A DNA stretch of 25,480 nt from Muribaculaceae bacterium (GCA_017545095.1 JAFYCU010000285.1:1-25480); one strand, 5' to 3'; numbered from the stretch's first letter, positions 17,081 through 24,843 are shown. Notes: generated from the sequence alone by a model not told the origin. Program-made: numbers and translations.

Positions 17081-17112
17081 CAAAGGTAAGTAATCTTCAT
17101 CAAATTGGCAAA
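17081..17112 (-). promoter_or_regulatory. Bacteroidetes promoter for the C10 protease gene
   Basis: On the minus strand TTTG (17112-17109) and TACCTTTG (17088-17081) are separated by 20 nt, a full consensus match. It gives a short leader of about 25 nt before the ATG at 17049. Confidence 0.75.
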
Positions 17113-17169
17113 TCACCGAAAGATTTAGACGGAGGAAAATAAAGTTGTCTATTGCTTATATGTGAGAAA

Positions 17170-17199
17170 CAAGGTCGGGATAGCAGCACCCCAACCTTG
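17170..17199 (-). terminator. Terminator hairpin after the LRR_5-dockerin remnant
   Basis: CAAGGT/ACCTTG and GGG/CCC pair between 17170-17179 and 17190-17199 with one mismatch. On the minus strand the stem is followed by TTTCTC. It would separate the remnant from the C10 promoter downstream. Confidence 0.5.
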
Positions 17200-17228
17200 C
17201 ATGCGATTTGCGTCTATTGATGCGTGGG

Positions 17229-17536
17229 TCACTCTTTTCGGAGCATAACGTTGATGATAACGTTCATGTCATCCACATCCACCACACCATCGTTGTTGAC
17301 ATCGGCAGTAGCAATCGTTTCCATCTTGCGCAGCATTGTATTGATAACCATGTTCAGGTCGTCCACATCCACCACACCGCTATAGTCGGCGGACCAACAT
17401 GGGCAACTGACTTGGAAATTGCGATGCAACCAGTAAGACAGCCACAACCATAAAAAGCCATATCACCAATCAAAGTAACAGCTGTCCACTCCGATCCCAG
17501 ACCCGTAGCCTCATATTCGGCATGAGATAATCCCAA
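17229..17536 (-). pseudogene. Broken LRR_5 (BspA-type) protein end with dockerin
   Basis: Two minus-strand frames join here. From 17536 one frame reads EWTAVTLIGDMAFYGCGCLT and GCIAISKSVAHVG, an LRR_5/BspA leucine-rich repeat (compare 'IGDxAFYGCxxLTxxxIPxSVTxIG'). Near 17400 the sense continues in a different frame with ADYSGVVDVDDLNMVINTML and ADVNNDGVVDVDDMNVIINV, ending MLRKE at 17229, a complete dockerin-type pair. A frameshift or deletion therefore separates the two modules, and the protein's 5' part is missing. The dockerin is clearly related to that of the adjacent C10 protease, including the final MLRKE. It probably marks a decayed paralogous secreted protein. Confidence 0.7.
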
Positions 17537-17670
17537 ATTCGTGCTTCATTTGTTTTGCATTCCGCTCACTTTGCACTACCGTTGGCTTCGCCGAAGGTAG
17601 GCGGCAGTTCGGGAATGCAAAATCAAATTCGTGCCTCATTTGTTTTGCATTCCGCTCACTTTGCACTACC
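17534..17670 (+). repeat. 47-bp direct repeat carrying promoter sequence
   Basis: Bases 17534-17580 and 17624-17670 are identical except one C/T change, at a 90-bp period. Each holds TTTG and, 19 nt on, TACC. Only the second continues into the -7 consensus TACCTTTG; the first has TACCGTTG. The 43-bp spacer contains CTTCGCCGAAG. Confidence 0.85.
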
Positions 17671-17674
17671 TTTG
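17644..17674 (+). promoter_or_regulatory. Bacteroidetes promoter in the second repeat copy
   Basis: TTTG at 17644-17647, a 19-nt spacer and TACCTTTG at 17667-17674 match the consensus. The next sizeable gene on this strand is the ABC ATPase at 17872, implying a leader of about 190 nt. A 26-codon frame, 17683-17763 (MDLEIVDARTKEQRTKLANA, then RYAALR), lies directly behind the promoter; whether it is translated is unknown. Confidence 0.6.
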
Positions 17675-17748
17675 CAGGCGAAATGGATTTAGAGATCGTT
17701 GACGCAAGAACAAAAGAACAGAGAACCAAGCTGGCTAATGCGCGCTAT

Positions 17749-17833
17749 GCCGCATTGCGATAACTATGAACGTGAACTATTTCGCCGCATTGCGCACTTG
17801 TAGCTTGTAGCTCGTCACTCATGACTCGTCACT
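17749..17833 (+). repeat. Cluster of very short direct repeats in the lolD leader
   Basis: GCCGCATTGCG occurs at 17749-17759 and 17784-17794. CTTGTAG is tandemly repeated at 17797-17810, and CTCGTCACT occurs at 17811-17819 and 17825-17833. This looks like slippage-generated spacer sequence rather than a regulatory element. Confidence 0.5.
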
Positions 17834-17871
17834 TGCAACGCACTTATGTCTAATTCTACCAAATTGTTAGT

Positions 17872-18525
17872 ATGATTGAAGCACAAGGAATTATCAAGCG
17901 ATATGGCAGTCTGGAGGTGCTGCGCGGCGTGGACGTGCGCATCGGCCAGGGCGAGGTGGTGTCGATAGTGGGCGCGAGCGGCGCGGGCAAAACCACCCTG
18001 CTGCAGATTCTCGGTACCCTCGACCGCGCCGATGCCGGAACGGTGACCTACAACGGCACCGATATCACCCGCCTGCGCGATGCCGAACTGGCACACTTTC
18101 GCAACCAGAACATCGGGTTCGTGTTCCAGTTCCATCAGTTGCTGCCCGAGTTCACCGCAGTGGAAAACGTGGCCATACCGGCCTTGATCGGCGGCACACG
18201 GCGCGAGCAAGCCTACCAACGCGCCAAGGAGCTGCTCGACTATATGGGACTTGCTGGTCGCTTCGACCATAAGCCCGCCGCACTCAGCGGTGGCGAGCGG
18301 CAACGCGTGGCCGTGGCGCGGGCGCTGATCAACAACCCCACCGTGGTGCTCGCCGATGAACCCAGCGGCAGCCTTGACACGGCTGGCAAGCAAGAGCTGC
18401 ACCGACTGTTCTTCCGCCTGCGCGACGAGCTACAACAGACTTTCGTCATTGTCACCCACGACGAAACACTCGCCAGCCAAGCCGACCGCACACTGCGCAT
18501 ACAGGACGGCAAAATAGGCGATTAA
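17872..18525 (+). CDS. lolD: ABC transporter ATPase, LolD-type
   Basis: A 217-residue ATP-binding subunit. Walker [10 protein letters not shown] at 34-42, Q-loop '[18 protein letters not shown]', signature [15 protein letters not shown] (about 138-152), Walker B VVLADEP (about 158-164) with the D-loop SGSLDT, and the switch H in VTHD. The '[16 protein letters not shown]' block and the small size are typical of LolD/MacB-class ATPases, which drive extraction of lipoproteins from the inner membrane with LolC/E-type permeases. No permease gene is adjacent, so the specific Lol role is inferred from family resemblance. Start ATG 17872 begins the usual [13 protein letters not shown] NigD-like lipoprotein gene lies 200 bp downstream but is separated by a possible terminator. 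Confidence 0.8.
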   Translation: MIEAQGIIKRYGSLEVLRGVDVRIGQGEVVSIVGASGAGKTTLLQILGTLDRADAGTVTYNGTDITRLRDAELAHFRNQNIGFVFQFHQLLPEFTAVENVAIPALIGGTRREQAYQRAKELLDYMGLAGRFDHKPAALSGGERQRVAVARALINNPTVVLADEPSGSLDTAGKQELHRLFFRLRDELQQTFVIVTHDETLASQADRTLRIQDGKIGD

Positions 18526-18552
18526 CCACAACGCACCGTGTGGTCCCATTTT
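18525..18552 (+). terminator. Possible terminator after the ABC ATPase
   Basis: ACCACA at 18525-18530 and TGTGGT at 18539-18544 form a 6-bp stem with an 8-nt loop, followed by CCCATTTT. The stem is short; a weak call. Confidence 0.35.
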
Positions 18553-18595
18553 AGTAAACGAGAAAAAGCAGATGCGTTTTTCAATATAATTAAAT

Positions 18596-18706
18596 AAAAA
18601 CTCAGTAGAATAGATTAAGCGCAAAATCTTGATGTTAAATAACTTCTGTTCTTATGTCAACCGCAGTCAAAGGCTTATGTTCTTATGTCTATTTCACTGA
18701 GTTTTT
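18596..18706. repeat. 11-bp terminal inverted repeats bounding 111 bp
   Basis: AAAAACTCAGT at 18596-18606 is the exact reverse complement of ACTGAGTTTTT at 18696-18706. Inside, GTTCTTATGTC occurs twice (18648-18658 and 18679-18689). It could be a small MITE-like insertion or the base of a long RNA stem in the lipoprotein leader. No target duplication was identified. Confidence 0.4.
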
Positions 18707-18725
18707 CACTTCACCATCCCCAGTC

Positions 18726-19436
18726 ATGCAACTCATCTTAGCCAGCAAGATTCAGTTAAGTGTCGCAAAGGCATGGCTCGCCTTGTGCGTCGTCTGGTGC
18801 TGCCTGCTGCTCACCGCCTGCGGCAGCGATGACGTGGATGCGGCATATACCGACTGCCGATATGACATTGTGACATATCAGGGTGTCACCTCCGCCGGAC
18901 AGGAGCGTTACGAACTGGTGGGCCGCGACAATGCGCCATCGGTGATGCTCCTCGCAACGGGTGCTAACGCGCCAAAAGACAGCCCGATAGGTCGCCGACT
19001 GCTGTTGCGCTACACCCCCTGCCAACCCCTGACGGGCGACTCCTGCCGCATCGTGACGCATGCCGCCACAGCCATCGTGAGCGACTCGCTGCGCTACACC
19101 GAAAAGCCCTTGGCACACTACTTGCAAGATAACTCACCCGTGAAGCTCGGAAGCTTGTGGCGCACCGGCAACTTCGTGAATCTGCACTGCCAGCTGGAAT
19201 ACACCGGCCACAGCCGGCACTTCTACCTGCTGGTCGATAGCACCACCTGGCACAACGACACCGTGCACTGCCATCTTGTGCACAACGTGTTTGGCGACAC
19301 CACACGGCACTGGCGCGAGTGTTTTGCATCGTTCTTCGTGGGCACCGTATGGCAGCAGCCCTCGTGCCGAGTGATGCGTATCCACATCAACGATGTGGAC
19401 AGGCCGCAAGTCACCTTCCGCGATTTCGCAAAATGA
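18726..19436 (+). CDS. NigD-like lipoprotein
   Basis: A 236-residue lipoprotein when started at ATG 18726. The N-terminus MQLILASKIQLSVAKAWLAL continues into the lipobox LLLTACGSDD, with the lipidated cysteine near residue 32. An upstream in-frame ATG at 18654 adds 24 atypical residues and overlaps the inverted-repeat region, so it was not used. The C-terminal beta-rich pattern 'GNFVNLHCQLEYTGHSRHFY' with 'CHLVHNVFGD' fits the NigD-like family of Bacteroidales, first named from a Prevotella bacteriocin locus; the role of most members is unknown. The stop overlaps a possible ATG (19433) of the next frame, so it is probably co-transcribed with the DUF3467 gene. Confidence 0.65.
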   Translation: MQLILASKIQLSVAKAWLALCVVWCCLLLTACGSDDVDAAYTDCRYDIVTYQGVTSAGQERYELVGRDNAPSVMLLATGANAPKDSPIGRRLLLRYTPCQPLTGDSCRIVTHAATAIVSDSLRYTEKPLAHYLQDNSPVKLGSLWRTGNFVNLHCQLEYTGHSRHFYLLVDSTTWHNDTVHCHLVHNVFGDTTRHWRECFASFFVGTVWQQPSCRVMRIHINDVDRPQVTFRDFAK

Positions 19437-19468
19437 ATTTTTACGAACAATTTTTTAAAAAAAGTATT

Positions 19469-19792
19469 ATGGCTGACAATCAGAAAAACCAACAACAAAT
19501 CCAAATCGAAGTTCCCGCCGACGAGATGCAGGGACGTTATGCCAACCTGGCCGTAATTACCCACGGACCCAACGACTTTTTCCTCGACATGATTCTCATG
19601 GCTCCCAACACCCCCAAGGCACGTGTGCAGAGCCGCGTAATCATGACTCCCGAGAATGCCAAGCAGCTGCTCATCGCCCTCAACGAGAACGTGCGCAAAT
19701 ATGAGCAAGCCTATGGCGAAATCATACCGCGCAAGTCGGCCAATGGTGGACAGAAAATCATGGACTTCCCCCTGCCCAAGGGACAAGCGTAA
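19469..19792 (+). CDS. DUF3467 family protein
   Basis: A small 107-residue cytoplasmic protein with no known activity. [20 protein letters not shown] is followed by [40 protein letters not shown] and KYEQAYGEI, the standard blocks of DUF3467, found in Bacteroidetes and other phyla. ATG 19469 was preferred because family members start near the EVPADE block; ATG 19433, which overlaps the lipoprotein stop (ATGA), would add MNFYEQFFKKSI. cysS begins 5 bp after its stop, so translation of the two is likely linked. Confidence 0.85.
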   Translation: MADNQKNQQQIQIEVPADEMQGRYANLAVITHGPNDFFLDMILMAPNTPKARVQSRVIMTPENAKQLLIALNENVRKYEQAYGEIIPRKSANGGQKIMDFPLPKGQA

Positions 19793-19797
19793 CTCTT

Positions 19798-21273
19798 ATG
19801 TCCTTATTTATCTATAACACGCTCACGCGCCGCAAGGAGCTGTTCACGCCGCTCACTGCGGGCCGCGTGGGCATGTATGTGTGCGGACCCACCGTCTATG
19901 GCGACCCGCACCTGGGCCATGCCCGGCCGGCCATCACCTTCGATGTGCTGTTCCGCTACTTGCAGCACCTGGGCTACAAGGTGCGCTATGTGCGCAACAT
20001 CACCGATGTGGGACATCTCGAGCACGATGCCGACGAGGGCGAGGACAAGATTGCCAAAAAGGCACGCCTCGAGCAGCTCGAACCCATGGAAGTGGCGCAG
20101 CACTACACTCGCCGCTACCATCAGGCCATGCAGGCCCTGAACGTGCTGCCTCCAAGCATCGAGCCACATGCCACGGCTCACATCATCGAGCAGGAACAGC
20201 TCGTCAAGGAAATCATCGATGCCGGATATGCCTATGAGAGCAACGGCAGCGTGTATTTTGATGTGGAGAAATACGACCGCGACCACCACTACGGGCGGCT
20301 TAGCGGACGTAACCTCGACGATGTGCGCAATGCCAGCCGCGAGCTCGACGGAGTGGGGGAGAAACGCAACCAGGCCGACTTCGCCCTGTGGAAGAAGGCG
20401 CAGCCCGAGCACATCATGCGATGGCCGTCGCCATGGAGCGAAGGCTTCCCGGGATGGCACTGCGAGTGCACGGCCATGGGACGCAAATACCTGGGCAACC
20501 ACTTCGATATTCACGGCGGCGGCATGGACCTGATGTTTCCGCATCACGAGTGCGAAATCGCACAAGCTGTGGCCAGTCAGGGCGACGACATGGTGTGCTA
20601 CTGGATGCACAACAACATGATCACCATCAATGGCCAAAAGATGGGCAAGTCGCTCGGCAACTTCATCACATTGGAGCAGTTTTTCACTGGCGACCACGAC
20701 GCACTCACGCAGGCCTACAGCCCGATGACCATTCGCTTCTTCATCCTGCAAGCCCACTATCGCGGAACGGTCGACTTCTCCAACGAGGCCCTGCAAGCGG
20801 CCGAGAAGGCCTACGACCGACTGATGGACGGCTGGCACCGGTTGGAGAGCCTGAAAGCCGCTCCGCAGTCGAGCATCACGCTCGACGACTATGCAGCCCG
20901 ATGCGCCGAGGCCATGGACGATGACCTGAACACCCCCATGGTGATTGCTACGCTCTTCGATGCCTGCCGCCTGATTAATCAGGCCAACGATGGCACCGTG
21001 GCTCTGTCGCAAGCCGATATCGATGCGCTGAAAAAGCTCATCCACACCTATGCTTTCGATGTGCTGGGGCTGCGCGACAATGCTGCCGGCGATAATGCCG
21101 CTGGAGTGGACCTCACGCCTTATCAGAAAGCGGTGGACCTGCTCTTGGAGGTGCGGCGCAATGCCAAGGCTGCCAAGGACTGGGCCACCAGCGACTTGAT
21201 TCGCGACCGGCTCGCCGAGGCGGGGTTTGATGTCAAGGACACCAAGGACGGTGTGGAGTGGAAGGTGCGCTGA
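19798..21273 (+). CDS. cysS: Cysteinyl-tRNA synthetase
   Basis: A 491-residue class I aminoacyl-tRNA synthetase charging tRNA-Cys. Zinc ligand C29 sits in 'MYVCGPTVY', the HIGH motif is HLGH at 38-41, the zinc-binding 'WHCECTAMG' and '[18 protein letters not shown]' blocks are in the middle, and the KMSKS motif is KMGKS at about 281-285. The C-terminal DALR/anticodon domain ends [20 protein letters not shown], as is usual. A short Ala/Asp insertion ([12 protein letters not shown]) lies near residue 430. It is 5 bp downstream of the DUF3467 gene and converges with the glucosaminidase gene, 9 bp between stops. Confidence 0.98.
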   Translation: MSLFIYNTLTRRKELFTPLTAGRVGMYVCGPTVYGDPHLGHARPAITFDVLFRYLQHLGYKVRYVRNITDVGHLEHDADEGEDKIAKKARLEQLEPMEVAQHYTRRYHQAMQALNVLPPSIEPHATAHIIEQEQLVKEIIDAGYAYESNGSVYFDVEKYDRDHHYGRLSGRNLDDVRNASRELDGVGEKRNQADFALWKKAQPEHIMRWPSPWSEGFPGWHCECTAMGRKYLGNHFDIHGGGMDLMFPHHECEIAQAVASQGDDMVCYWMHNNMITINGQKMGKSLGNFITLEQFFTGDHDALTQAYSPMTIRFFILQAHYRGTVDFSNEALQAAEKAYDRLMDGWHRLESLKAAPQSSITLDDYAARCAEAMDDDLNTPMVIATLFDACRLINQANDGTVALSQADIDALKKLIHTYAFDVLGLRDNAAGDNAAGVDLTPYQKAVDLLLEVRRNAKAAKDWATSDLIRDRLAEAGFDVKDTKDGVEWKVR

Positions 21274-21282
21274 CGCGCGCTC

Positions 21283-22260
21283 TCAGTCGTTGTCGGCACT
21301 GGCATTGCTCACGGGCGCGTTATGGCCCGATGAGCGTGCCGCCTGGCGCGAGGCGCGGTTTTTGGCCGCCTCGGCATCGGCAAGATGTTTGGCTTGCTCG
21401 GCTTGTGCCTTCCGTGCGGCATAACGTTCGGCGCGTTCGCGACGTTGCTGCTCTCGTTCAGCTCGCTCGCGGTCGCGCTGCGCTTGTTTTTGCTGCTCCA
21501 GTTGCTTGCGTTCGGCCATGCGCTGCTGTCGTTCTTGCTCGCGTTGCTGTTTCTGGGCTTCCTCCTTCTCGTGCTTGCGTTGCTTGGCCTGCTCTTGCTC
21601 CAGATGCCGGCGTTCCTGCTCGGCAGCCTTTTGCGCCGCACGCTCGGCTTTCTGCCGTGCACGCTTGTCGGCCTCGGGCTTGGGCGCGGCGGCAAGTGCT
21701 CCCGGCGACGACACGCTCGACAATTCGTTCAGGTGGTAGCGCTCGATGATGCTGATGAGCTTCTGCGGGTAGGCACGGTCCTCGGCATAGCCGCAACGGC
21801 GCAAGCCCTCGGCCCACGCACGGTAGTCGCCAATGTCGAGGCGATAAAGGGAGTCGTAGCGCGAGCCGCGCAAAAACTTAGCATGGTCCAGAAACGAATC
21901 CTCGCTCGTGCCATACACGCGGTAGCACGACCGACGCGACGAGTCGCCATAGCAGGCCACCTGACCGCGCCAGTTAAAGCTCTTGATGCCGAAGTGGTTG
22001 TTATACTTCGACGCCAACTCACTTTGGCCGGCGTCGCTCTCGAGCAAGCCCTGCGCCAGGGTGATGCATGCCGGGATGTGGAACGTCATCTCGTGCTCCA
22101 ATGCCAGCAGGCGATAACGCTCGATATAGGCCTGAACATCGGCTTCGGTACGCCGCGACCAGCAAGAAAAACTAAAAAATGACGCAAAAATCAAGCAAAT
22201 CGCAATTTTCTGCTTGCCATGTGAAATATTATCAATAAATTTGCAAGACTTTATCATCAT
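21283..22260 (-). CDS. Glucosaminidase (GH73, FlgJ-like) with long charged coiled-coil tail
   Basis: A 325-residue exported peptidoglycan hydrolase. The N-terminus has a hydrophobic segment (IAICLIFASFFSFSC, about 19-33), a signal peptide or possibly a lipoprotein signal, although SFSC is not a canonical lipobox. Residues about 40-175 are the glucosaminidase domain: 'CITLAQGLLESDAGQSELA' with probable catalytic E74, 'NNHFGIK', and 'AEGLRRCGYAEDRAYPQKLI'. Such enzymes cleave the GlcNAc-MurNAc backbone. In place of the C-terminal LysM repeats of many relatives, about 190-310 is Lys/Arg/Glu/Gln/Ala-rich and predicted coiled coil, ending HNAPVSNASADND. ATG 22260 was taken over an upstream TTG. 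It is divergent from cdd with only 17 bp between starts. Confidence 0.85.
   Translation of the reverse strand: MMIKSCKFIDNISHGKQKIAICLIFASFFSFSCWSRRTEADVQAYIERYRLLALEHEMTFHIPACITLAQGLLESDAGQSELASKYNNHFGIKSFNWRGQVACYGDSSRRSCYRVYGTSEDSFLDHAKFLRGSRYDSLYRLDIGDYRAWAEGLRRCGYAEDRAYPQKLISIIERYHLNELSSVSSPGALAAAPKPEADKRARQKAERAAQKAAEQERRHLEQEQAKQRKHEKEEAQKQQREQERQQRMAERKQLEQQKQAQRDRERAEREQQRRERAERYAARKAQAEQAKHLADAEAAKNRASRQAARSSGHNAPVSNASADND
22214..22243 (+). promoter_or_regulatory. Bacteroidetes promoter for cdd, inside the glucosaminidase gene
   Basis: TTG at 22214-22216, a 19-nt spacer and TAAATTTG at 22236-22243 fit the consensus. It lies within the first codons of the divergent glucosaminidase gene and gives a leader of about 27 nt to ATG 22278. 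Confidence 0.6.
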
Positions 22261-22277
22261 CAAAATTTTTAAAAGTC

Positions 22278-22745
22278 ATGACCGAAAAAAATTTGACCAC
22301 AAAGATACAAGTTCTTGCTCACATAGAGCTCAACGAAACCGAAAAAAATCTCGTTGCCCTGGCAAAAGAGGCCACACAGGGCAGTTATGCACCTTATAGC
22401 CACTTCCATGTGGGGGCGGCCATCCTGCTCGAGAATGGCGTGATGATCAAAGGGGCCAACCAGGAGAATGCGGCTTTCTCGGGCATCTGTGGCGAGCGCA
22501 GTGCTTTCTACAATGCCGGAGCCAACTATCCCGGCGTGGATGTCACCATGGTGGCCATCGCGGCACGAAGCCAAGATGGCTTCGTCGATGAGCCGTGCTC
22601 GCCTTGCGGACTTTGCCGACAGGCGATGCTCGAATTCGAGATAAACGCCAAGCAGCCCATCACCGTGCTGCTCGTGGGCGAGAAGTGCATTTACCGCCTT
22701 CCCAGCGTGGCTTCGCTCTTGCCGCTCTGCTTCACCGAGTTCTAA
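22278..22745 (+). CDS. cdd: Cytidine deaminase
   Basis: A 155-residue enzyme of pyrimidine salvage that deaminates cytidine and deoxycytidine to uridine forms. 'YAPYSHFHVGAAILLENG' is the N-terminal substrate-binding block. Zinc ligand C71 and the proton-shuttling E73 are in 'GICGERSAFYNAG', and ligands C110 and C113 in 'DEPCSPCGLCRQAMLEF'. This is the tetrameric, three-cysteine type. Length is slightly above the usual 130-140 because of an N-terminal helix. It heads a probable operon with the sensor kinase 30 bp downstream. Confidence 0.95.
   Translation: MTEKNLTTKIQVLAHIELNETEKNLVALAKEATQGSYAPYSHFHVGAAILLENGVMIKGANQENAAFSGICGERSAFYNAGANYPGVDVTMVAIAARSQDGFVDEPCSPCGLCRQAMLEFEINAKQPITVLLVGEKCIYRLPSVASLLPLCFTEF
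22300..22307 (-). promoter_or_regulatory. -7 box TATCTTTG for glucosaminidase, inside cdd
   Basis: On the minus strand TATCTTTG at 22307-22300 matches TAnnTTTG. The nearest TTG upstream is 23 nt away, longer than the usual spacing. It lies within the first codons of cdd, mirroring the cdd promoter. Confidence 0.4.
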
Positions 22746-22775
22746 CGCGCTCGCGCAACACCGCACAACACCACG

Positions 22776-23975
22776 ATGAACCTGCGAAACATCTACGACT
22801 CGCGGAGGATTTGGAAAACGGCGTTGGTCACCGTCTCCATCGCACTGGTGGCGGCTTTTCTCTACATCTCCAACCGGCTGGCAAGCGAACTTGCCGGCCA
22901 GGAGCGTGAGCGAATGCAAATCTGGGCCAATGCCACCAAGGAACTCGCCTCGGCGGGACCCGATGCCGATATCGATTTCCTGCTCTCCATCATCGAGAGC
23001 AACCACACCATTCCGCTCATGCTTGTTGATGAGCAGGACAACATCCAGCTACACCGCAACTTCAGGCTGCCAGAACCTGTCGACAGCAATGCCCTTTTCG
23101 ACATCTCGCCCAACAACAGAGCGTTTTTGCAAAAGAAATTGGCGCACTTGCGCAACTCCAACCACAAAATCGAAATCACCATCGATGCAGCCACCAAGCA
23201 GTGGCTCTACTACGACGACTCCAACACATTGCGGCAACTGGCCTGGTTCCCCTATATCCAGCTGGCGGTGATGCTCATCGTGCTCGGAATAGCCTATTTC
23301 GCCCTCATCAGCGTCAAGCGTGCCGAGCAGAACAAGGTGTGGGTGGGTCTGTCGAAGGAAACCGCCCACCAGCTGGGCACACCCATCTCGTCGCTCATGG
23401 CCTGGACGCAGCTTCTGGAATCGATGGGCGTCGACAAGGATGTGGTTACCGACATGGACAAGGATGTTCACCGCTTGAGCGTGATTGCCGACCGATTCTC
23501 CAAAATAGGCTCCATGCCCGAGAAAGAACTCACATTCATCAACGAGGCCGTGCACGAGAGCCTGAGCTACATGAGCAGCCGCATACCCAAGCGTGTCACC
23601 CTGGCCATTCACACCAGCGACGACAATAACTGCGGCATTATGCTGTGCCAGTCGCTTTTCGAATGGGTGATGGAAAACCTCACCAAGAATGCAGTAGATG
23701 CCATGAGCGGCGAGGGGCGGCTCGACATCACCGTCACCAGCACCACGCAGCAGGCTTTGATACTTGTGCGCGACACGGGAAAAGGCATTCCTCGCAAAAA
23801 TTTCAAGGACGTGTTCAACCCTGGCTTCACCACCAAGAAGCGAGGCTGGGGCTTGGGCCTCACGCTCGTCAAGCGCATCATCGAGGAGTATCATGGCGGC
23901 CGCATCTACGTCAAGGACAGCGAACTGGGCGTGGGCACCACCTTTGCAATCGAGCTGCCGGTGGTCAGAGCTTAG
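22776..23975 (+). CDS. Membrane sensor histidine kinase (orphan)
   Basis: A 399-residue kinase. TM1 is about 14-33, residues 34-158 form a periplasmic sensor domain that I do not recognise, and TM2 is about 159-179. There is no room for a HAMP domain: the H-box 'SKETAHQLGTPISSLMAW' with phospho-acceptor H198 follows TM2 almost directly. The N-box is 'ENLTKNAVDAMSG', G1 'VRDTGKGIP', F-box 'FNPGFTTKKRGWGLGL' and G2 'GVGTTFAIELP'. No response regulator gene is adjacent, so the partner must be encoded elsewhere. It lies 30 bp after cdd and 38 bp before the MBL-fold gene on the same strand, suggesting co-transcription. This HAMP-less arrangement is common in Bacteroidetes. Confidence 0.92.
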   Translation: MNLRNIYDSRRIWKTALVTVSIALVAAFLYISNRLASELAGQERERMQIWANATKELASAGPDADIDFLLSIIESNHTIPLMLVDEQDNIQLHRNFRLPEPVDSNALFDISPNNRAFLQKKLAHLRNSNHKIEITIDAATKQWLYYDDSNTLRQLAWFPYIQLAVMLIVLGIAYFALISVKRAEQNKVWVGLSKETAHQLGTPISSLMAWTQLLESMGVDKDVVTDMDKDVHRLSVIADRFSKIGSMPEKELTFINEAVHESLSYMSSRIPKRVTLAIHTSDDNNCGIMLCQSLFEWVMENLTKNAVDAMSGEGRLDITVTSTTQQALILVRDTGKGIPRKNFKDVFNPGFTTKKRGWGLGLTLVKRIIEEYHGGRIYVKDSELGVGTTFAIELPVVRA

Positions 23976-24013
23976 GGCTTTCTGCTCTCCAACTTATATA
24001 AAATACAACTGCA

Positions 24014-24814
24014 ATGGAACTCATCATGCTCGGCACCGGCAACGCCATGTGCACCCGCTGCTACAACACCTGTTTCTTTCTGCGCACTCCTGCCGGTGGG
24101 CTGCTCGTCGATGGCGGTGGCGGCAACGGCATCTTTCGCCAGCTGCGCCGGGCACACATTGCCGTGGAACAGCTGCGACACATTTTCGTCACCCACTGCC
24201 ACGTCGACCACATCCTGGGCATCGTGTGGCTCATACGCAAAATCTCGCCGCTCATCCACAAGGGGCGATTCACACCACCGCTCACCATCTATTGCCACGA
24301 CGAGGCCGCTCATGCCTTGCGTATGATGTGCCGCATGATGATGCCCGAAAAAATTCACAGCGCCCTCGACCAAACGGTCTTGCTACGCGAACTGGCCGAT
24401 GGCGAGAGCGTGGTGTTCGACGACATGACGCTCACGGCGTTTGACATCCACAGCACCAAAATCAAGCAGTTCGGTTTCAGGGCCACGCTCCCCGATGGGC
24501 AGCAACTGGTGTGCTTGGGCGATGAACCGTGCAACCCTCTCTGCGAGCCGTGGGTGCGCAATTGCGACTGGCTGCTGTGCGAGGCGTTCTGCCTGCACCG
24601 CGACCAGCGACAATTCAACCCCTATGAGAAGCACCACAGCACCGCCCTGGATGCCGGACGCGTGGCACAGCAGCTTCAGGCGCGCAACTTGGTGCTCTAC
24701 CACACCGAAGACACTCATCTGGCCACACGTCGACCCGACTACACCGCCGAGGCTGCACAGCATTTCACCGGCCACATTCATGTGCCCGACGACCTCGAAA
24801 CCATCTCTCTCTAA
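24014..24814 (+). CDS. MBL-fold metallo-hydrolase, RNase Z-like
   Basis: A 266-residue cytoplasmic metallo-beta-lactamase-fold protein. It starts MELIMLGTGNAMCTRCYNTC; the 'LGTG.A....N' opening and 'LVDGGGG' are typical of the RNase Z/ElaC branch. The metal-binding motif HCHVDH is at 61-66, with likely further ligands D in 'CLGDEPC', and histidines in 'YEKHHST' and 'HTEDTHLATR'. It may be a phosphodiesterase, but lacks clear proof of tRNA 3'-processing specificity, and 266 residues is shorter than the roughly 300 of canonical RNase Z. It is the last gene of the probable cdd operon and converges with luxS. Confidence 0.85.
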   Translation: MELIMLGTGNAMCTRCYNTCFFLRTPAGGLLVDGGGGNGIFRQLRRAHIAVEQLRHIFVTHCHVDHILGIVWLIRKISPLIHKGRFTPPLTIYCHDEAAHALRMMCRMMMPEKIHSALDQTVLLRELADGESVVFDDMTLTAFDIHSTKIKQFGFRATLPDGQQLVCLGDEPCNPLCEPWVRNCDWLLCEAFCLHRDQRQFNPYEKHHSTALDAGRVAQQLQARNLVLYHTEDTHLATRRPDYTAEAAQHFTGHIHVPDDLETISL

Positions 24815-24843
24815 ACCGCAAACTGACCTGTAGTTACCCTGGT

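Noticed and set aside
18654..18725. Earlier in-frame start for the NigD-like lipoprotein
   Set aside because: It would place about 24 extra residues before the lipoprotein signal, overlapping the inverted-repeat region.
19804..21045. Long open frame antisense to cysS
   Set aside because: Its codons mirror the GC-rich cysS frame and the translation resembles no family; it is a shadow of the real gene. The same applies to long antisense frames opposite the BspA-like, BY-kinase and C10 genes.
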